The translations under genes were made by a program, and so were the position numbers. Below are positions 60,901 through 64,000 of a DNA stretch of 64,000 nt, one piece after another; within the stretch, counting starts at the first letter, position 1, and every line of letters starts with the position of its first letter. The DNA is from Hypomyces perniciosus (taxonomy: Eukaryota > Ascomycota > Sordariomycetes > Hypocreales > Hypocreaceae). The stretch lies in the NCBI GenBank assembly GCA_008477525.1, contig SPDT01000005.1, forward strand, positions 3,658,001 through 3,722,000. Reading direction: 5' to 3'. Below the pieces are notes generated by a model. It worked only from the letters and a program-made list of their open reading frames with translations, was not told the origin of the DNA and did not search any database.

Positions 60901-61425
60901 AAAAAGAAGTATTATTAATTTATACTATTAAGTAAAAAATAATTAATGAAGCTAAATGAAGGAATGGTTAAACTAAAATACTAAAAAAGGAAAATAATAT
61001 CAATAAAGTATAAAAGAAACAGGAATTTAAAGCGCTTTTAAATTATTATAATAATAATAGATTTTACTACTATATTAAATAGAAATACTATACTGCTATA
61101 TATTAATTTATTAAAGACTTATAAACTTAAAAAAACGTAATATAAAACTTTTATAAAAGAAACCTAAAAAAGCTAAGTTTACTATAATAAATATTAAAAG
61201 GAATTATAAAAAAGGAAAAAGAGGAAATAGTAAAGAAAACCTAAAGTCTATAAAACGCTAATTTAAAACTATACTGCACTAAAGCTTATAACTAAACTAT
61301 ATATCGCTAATATTAAAAACTATATAATTTACTTTATTTAATTTATATTAAAAGTATTAAAATAAATTACCTAGAATTTCCATTTATATAAATAATATAG
61401 CTATTTGCAGCTAAATAATATAATA
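60900..61425 (+). other. Degenerate coding-like stretch before LTR 'D'
   Basis: The plus strand gives short Lys/Tyr-rich stretches (for example YYNNNRFYYYIK near 61045-61080) separated by TAA and TAG. It directly precedes a polypurine tract and LTR, so it is likely the 3' end of a retrotransposon coding region. No domain recognised. Confidence 0.4.
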
Positions 61426-61612
61426 AAAAGGGAGGGTACTATTATAGGATTAACTATAATACAATATTAACGCCCTATTACGTAAGGTCTGGATATATAA
61501 CCAGGCCCTAACGCGTTCCTAGCTATAGCTTTCTATAAAGCTTTAAGGCTTTCTCGCTCTCTATAGTATAATAACAATATTTACCTTCACCTACCTTTCT
61601 ATACCATAATAA
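61426..61612 (+). repeat. LTR 'D' with polypurine tract
   Basis: The polypurine tract AAAAAGGGAGGGTAC (61425-61439) is followed by TATTATAGGATTAACTAT, resembling the start of the family A LTR. The GC-normal middle (GGTCTGGATATATAACCAGG, AACGCGTTCCTAGC) is less mutated. GGTCTGG-ATATA-TAACCAGGCC gives an imperfect hairpin near 61487-61508. The right end is uncertain, near 61612. Confidence 0.5.
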
Positions 61613-62532
61613 TTATAATTTAGTTAATGGCTAATATAAAGGATATATTTATAAAAGGTATTAAAATATTTAATATTAATTATAATATTATATAGTATAA
61701 TACAATATTAATTTATATACTTTTATTAATAGGTTTTTATATTTTTATCTTTAATATTTAATTTATTTTTAAGGTTATTCGTTTAATATTTTAAACTCTT
61801 ATTACATTTAGGTTTAATAAGTTTATTAATTATATTACTTTAGCTTTAAACTTTATATTAAATAAAGTTTAAGTTTTAATAATAATAATACTTTTAAACC
61901 TTTTTCATTTTAAAGTTATATTAAAGTTATATTTTTAATTTTAAAAGTAGTTAAAGATTATATTAAAAAACTATTTAAACTTTAATACTAAAAGCTAGAA
62001 AGTTAAATTATAATTATTATTATAAGCTTTTAGAATAATATTAATATAAAGCTAGTTAAAAGAGTAATGAATAAGTTTTACTTTTTAATTAAAGTTTCCT
62101 TGTATACTTTTCATTTTTATTTGAATATTTTCAAGTTAAATATAACTTAAGGAATTAAGTATCGACTAAAAGGCTAAGCTAAAGTATATTTTTTACTGTA
62201 GAAATATAATCCTTTAGGCTTAGGGTTTTGCTATAGTTAAGGATTAGTTAATTTCCTATAAAATATAGACCTTTTTGTAGTATTATAATTAAGCTATAAG
62301 CGATTTTATTAATTTTCTTTTAAGTAGGGTTAAGGGCTAAAGGTAATAGTGCAGTTATTATAGGAAGGTATAACCTATTATAGTATATAAAATAGTAGGT
62401 TAAAGTAATATTTTTACCTTAAATAGAGTAAGAAGCTACAAGAATATAGTTTAAAGGTATAGGATTAAGTTATTATATAAGGATATATATAATACTAATA
62501 AATTATTAGAGGGCAGGTTTAGTACTATAATA
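61613..62532 (-). mobile_element. Family A fragment: leader and 5' LTR (minus strand)
   Basis: 61618-62465 aligns with 48390-49218. Its LTR (62376-62532) is complete, reading TATTATAGTACTAAACC on the minus strand; the next minus-strand bases GGTTATACCTTCC (62375-62363) are a likely primer site. This copy is cut on the left by LTR 'D'. No intact ORF. The segment near 62210-62370 keeps more GC than its neighbours. Confidence 0.65.
62376..62532 (-). repeat. Family A 5' LTR (157 bp)
   Basis: Inverted relative to 54555-54728 and in the same orientation as 8888-9049. No polypurine tract precedes it on the minus strand, so it is a 5' (or solo) LTR. Confidence 0.7.
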
Positions 62533-63001
62533 AGTGCTAATACTATAAGTTTTTTAAAAGTACTAGTAGTACTTACGGCCTTTTCAATAAATTATAGCTA
62601 TATTAAATAACATTAGTAATTTCAATTATTCAATAAATACTTTATATAAATAACTTATAAGTAGGGTATAAGCTATTTTAATAATATTAATAATAGTAAT
62701 AATAGTAAAAATAATTCCAAAGGAGGTAAATAGTAAACTTAGTAATATAGGTATAAAGGAGCTTTAAAGGGACTATTAAATACTAAAATACTAAGTATCT
62801 TAAGGTTCTGTAATTAAAGAAAGGCTATAATATCTTTTTTAACTAAGGGGTATATTATAATATATGAAGTACAAGGATAAAGTGCATATAGCGTCATTGG
62901 TTAAATGCTTTATTATATAATCACAGGGGTTATATAATGCATATATAGCAGGGCCTTTAAGGCATACACTTTTATATAATTCAAGCTATAATCTTATACT
63001 T
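62533..63001. other. Intergenic or relic sequence, no gene seen
   Basis: AT-rich but with scattered unmutated CA and TG dinucleotides (for example 62880-62960). No open frame of note, no repeat shared with the rest of the window apart from short motifs. Confidence 0.4.
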
Positions 63002-63407
63002 TGTCGGGGGTAACTGACATGCCTAACGCACCAGTATTTTTTCTTGTTAGCTTACCTGAGAAAGGTTGGCTGCTTATTTAAGCAGCTACTGGATTAGGAA
63101 AGCACAGGAGTATAAAGACATACAGATAGACCTAGTTTAATAAACAATAACCTTTTTCCCCCTTTAACATATAACCCTACCTGTAAGAACACAGTCGCTG
63201 AGGCGTATGAAGGTAACCGTTGGTTGCTTTTGGCTGCCGGCATTATGATTAAATGATCCGCAGTATCTTTTTAGCCCCTATATTACTCAATCGCCGCTTC
63301 GTGGTTCTGTCAGGAGCGCGGTTCCCGCGCTCGATACCAGTCGTTGTGTGTGGGTGTGTGTGTGTGTTGTGTGTGTGTTTTGGAGTGCCAATTCCCCCTC
63401 GACAAAA
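63002..63407 (+). repeat. Young solo gypsy LTR (406 bp)
   Basis: Runs from TGTCGGGGGTAACTGAC to CCCCCTCGACAAAA and is flanked by TACTT at 62997-63001 and at 63408-63412 (ATACTT if one more base is counted on each side), a target duplication. It aligns with the LTRs at 14613, 26265 and 33515 but is nearly free of RIP changes. It holds the perfect hairpin GAGCGCG-GTTCC-CGCGCTC at about 63316-63334 and a GT-rich run at about 63344-63380. A 70-codon open frame inside it is not a gene. Confidence 0.93.
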
Positions 63408-64000
63408 TACTTTAATACAAGGTGCTTATAGCTGTATAACAGTTAAAAGCCCAGATCGCTTCTAAAAGCATAAAAATATATCTGAAAACTCGCTTTTCAT
63501 TATTTTTAAGTACACTTTACTATTATTATAGACGCCGATAAAAATTCCTATAAACTGCCTACTATATTTAAACTGAAAATAAAAAAAGACTAGGTAAAAT
63601 AGATTAAAGTCTTTAAATATTATACTAACGGCTAAAAGATCTAGCACTAAATAAATCCTTATTGCCTTAATTATAAAAATAACTACTTCCCGCTCTTTAA
63701 GTAACCTATATAAAGCAATGCAATTAAAAAGTTTAGCCTTAAAATTATAAGCATTAAAAATACCGCTATAAACTGAATAATTACAGTACTTCACTAAGCA
63801 ATAATCTTAAAAGTATAGTAAACTTAATCCTGTATAAGAAATAAGCAGAAAAAGAACAGTATTATCTGTATATAAATATAAAAGACTATTCTATTAGGTA
63901 TTTATAACCTAATACTTATAGAAAAATAAGTGTTTACTGCTTAGTAAACAGTAAAAAAAGAAATAACCTATAATAACTATTATAACTATAACCTTAAATA
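63408..64000. other. Unassigned sequence with a 110-codon open frame on the minus strand
   Basis: The minus strand 63462-63794 is open from an ATG (MKYCNYSVYSGIFNAY...) and codes a Phe/Ile/Leu/Tyr-rich product. The region has moderate rather than saturated RIP, so an open frame of this length is somewhat notable, but it has no Trp and one Gln, the codons RIP destroys, so it may simply have escaped. I recognise no domain. The rest to the window end is AT-rich without a feature. Confidence 0.3.

Noticed and set aside
63253..63465. 70-codon open frame on the plus strand
   Set aside because: It overlaps the solo gypsy LTR and its GT-rich run; no coding signal beyond normal GC.

Overview
The window looks like a piece of a filamentous ascomycete (Pezizomycotina) genome. 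It has a non-reducing polyketide synthase gene with short GT-AG fungal introns, at ordinary GC content, next to about 57 kb of extremely AT-rich DNA. In that DNA nearly every TGG, CAA and CAG codon of recognisable transposon genes has become TAG or TAA. This is the footprint of repeat-induced point mutation (RIP, CpA to TpA). I see no intact protein-coding gene, tRNA, rRNA or CRISPR.

Layout. 1-7217 (minus strand) carries a dead non-reducing PKS: ketosynthase, acyltransferase, product-template domain and the first residues of an ACP. It is split inside the acyltransferase by a 3011-bp hAT-type transposon (2330-5340) that still has 21-bp terminal inverted repeats and a perfect 8-bp target duplication. 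A second hAT copy in the opposite orientation starts at 7218 and cuts off the N-terminal (SAT) side. The PKS also has six stop codons and two frameshifts.

8888-64000 is a stack of nested LTR retrotransposons. A Ty1/copia element (here 'copia-Z', 9491-32968) contains a second, inverted copy of its own family ('copia-Y', 11897-29341; 5-bp duplication TTATT). Copia-Y in turn contains a 12-kb Ty3/gypsy block ('gypsy-1', 14613-26667) and a young solo copia LTR (13180-13760; duplication ATATA). Further right are an inverted gypsy fragment ('gypsy-2', 33515-36648), another gypsy ('gypsy-3', to 42243), a second copia family ('C2', 42244-48319), an inverted internally deleted C2 derivative (49219-53011), pieces of a short-LTR family ('A') at 8888-9490, 48320-49218, 53012-54728 and about 61613-62532, an orphan degenerate ORF (about 55930-56733), a long featureless AT-rich stretch, and a young solo gypsy LTR (63002-63407; duplication TACTT).

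How it fits together. The secondary-metabolite gene was hit twice by hAT elements and is decaying beside, or inside, a RIP-generated AT-rich block. Nesting order and RIP load give a relative chronology: the two solo LTRs are youngest and almost unmutated. Several element borders do not match their partners (copia-Z, gypsy-1, gypsy-3/C2, C2 derivative). This points to ectopic recombination between repeats or to assembly joins. Family names Z, Y, V, A, C2, D and F are labels of mine. All homology statements come from reading motifs by eye, not from database searches.
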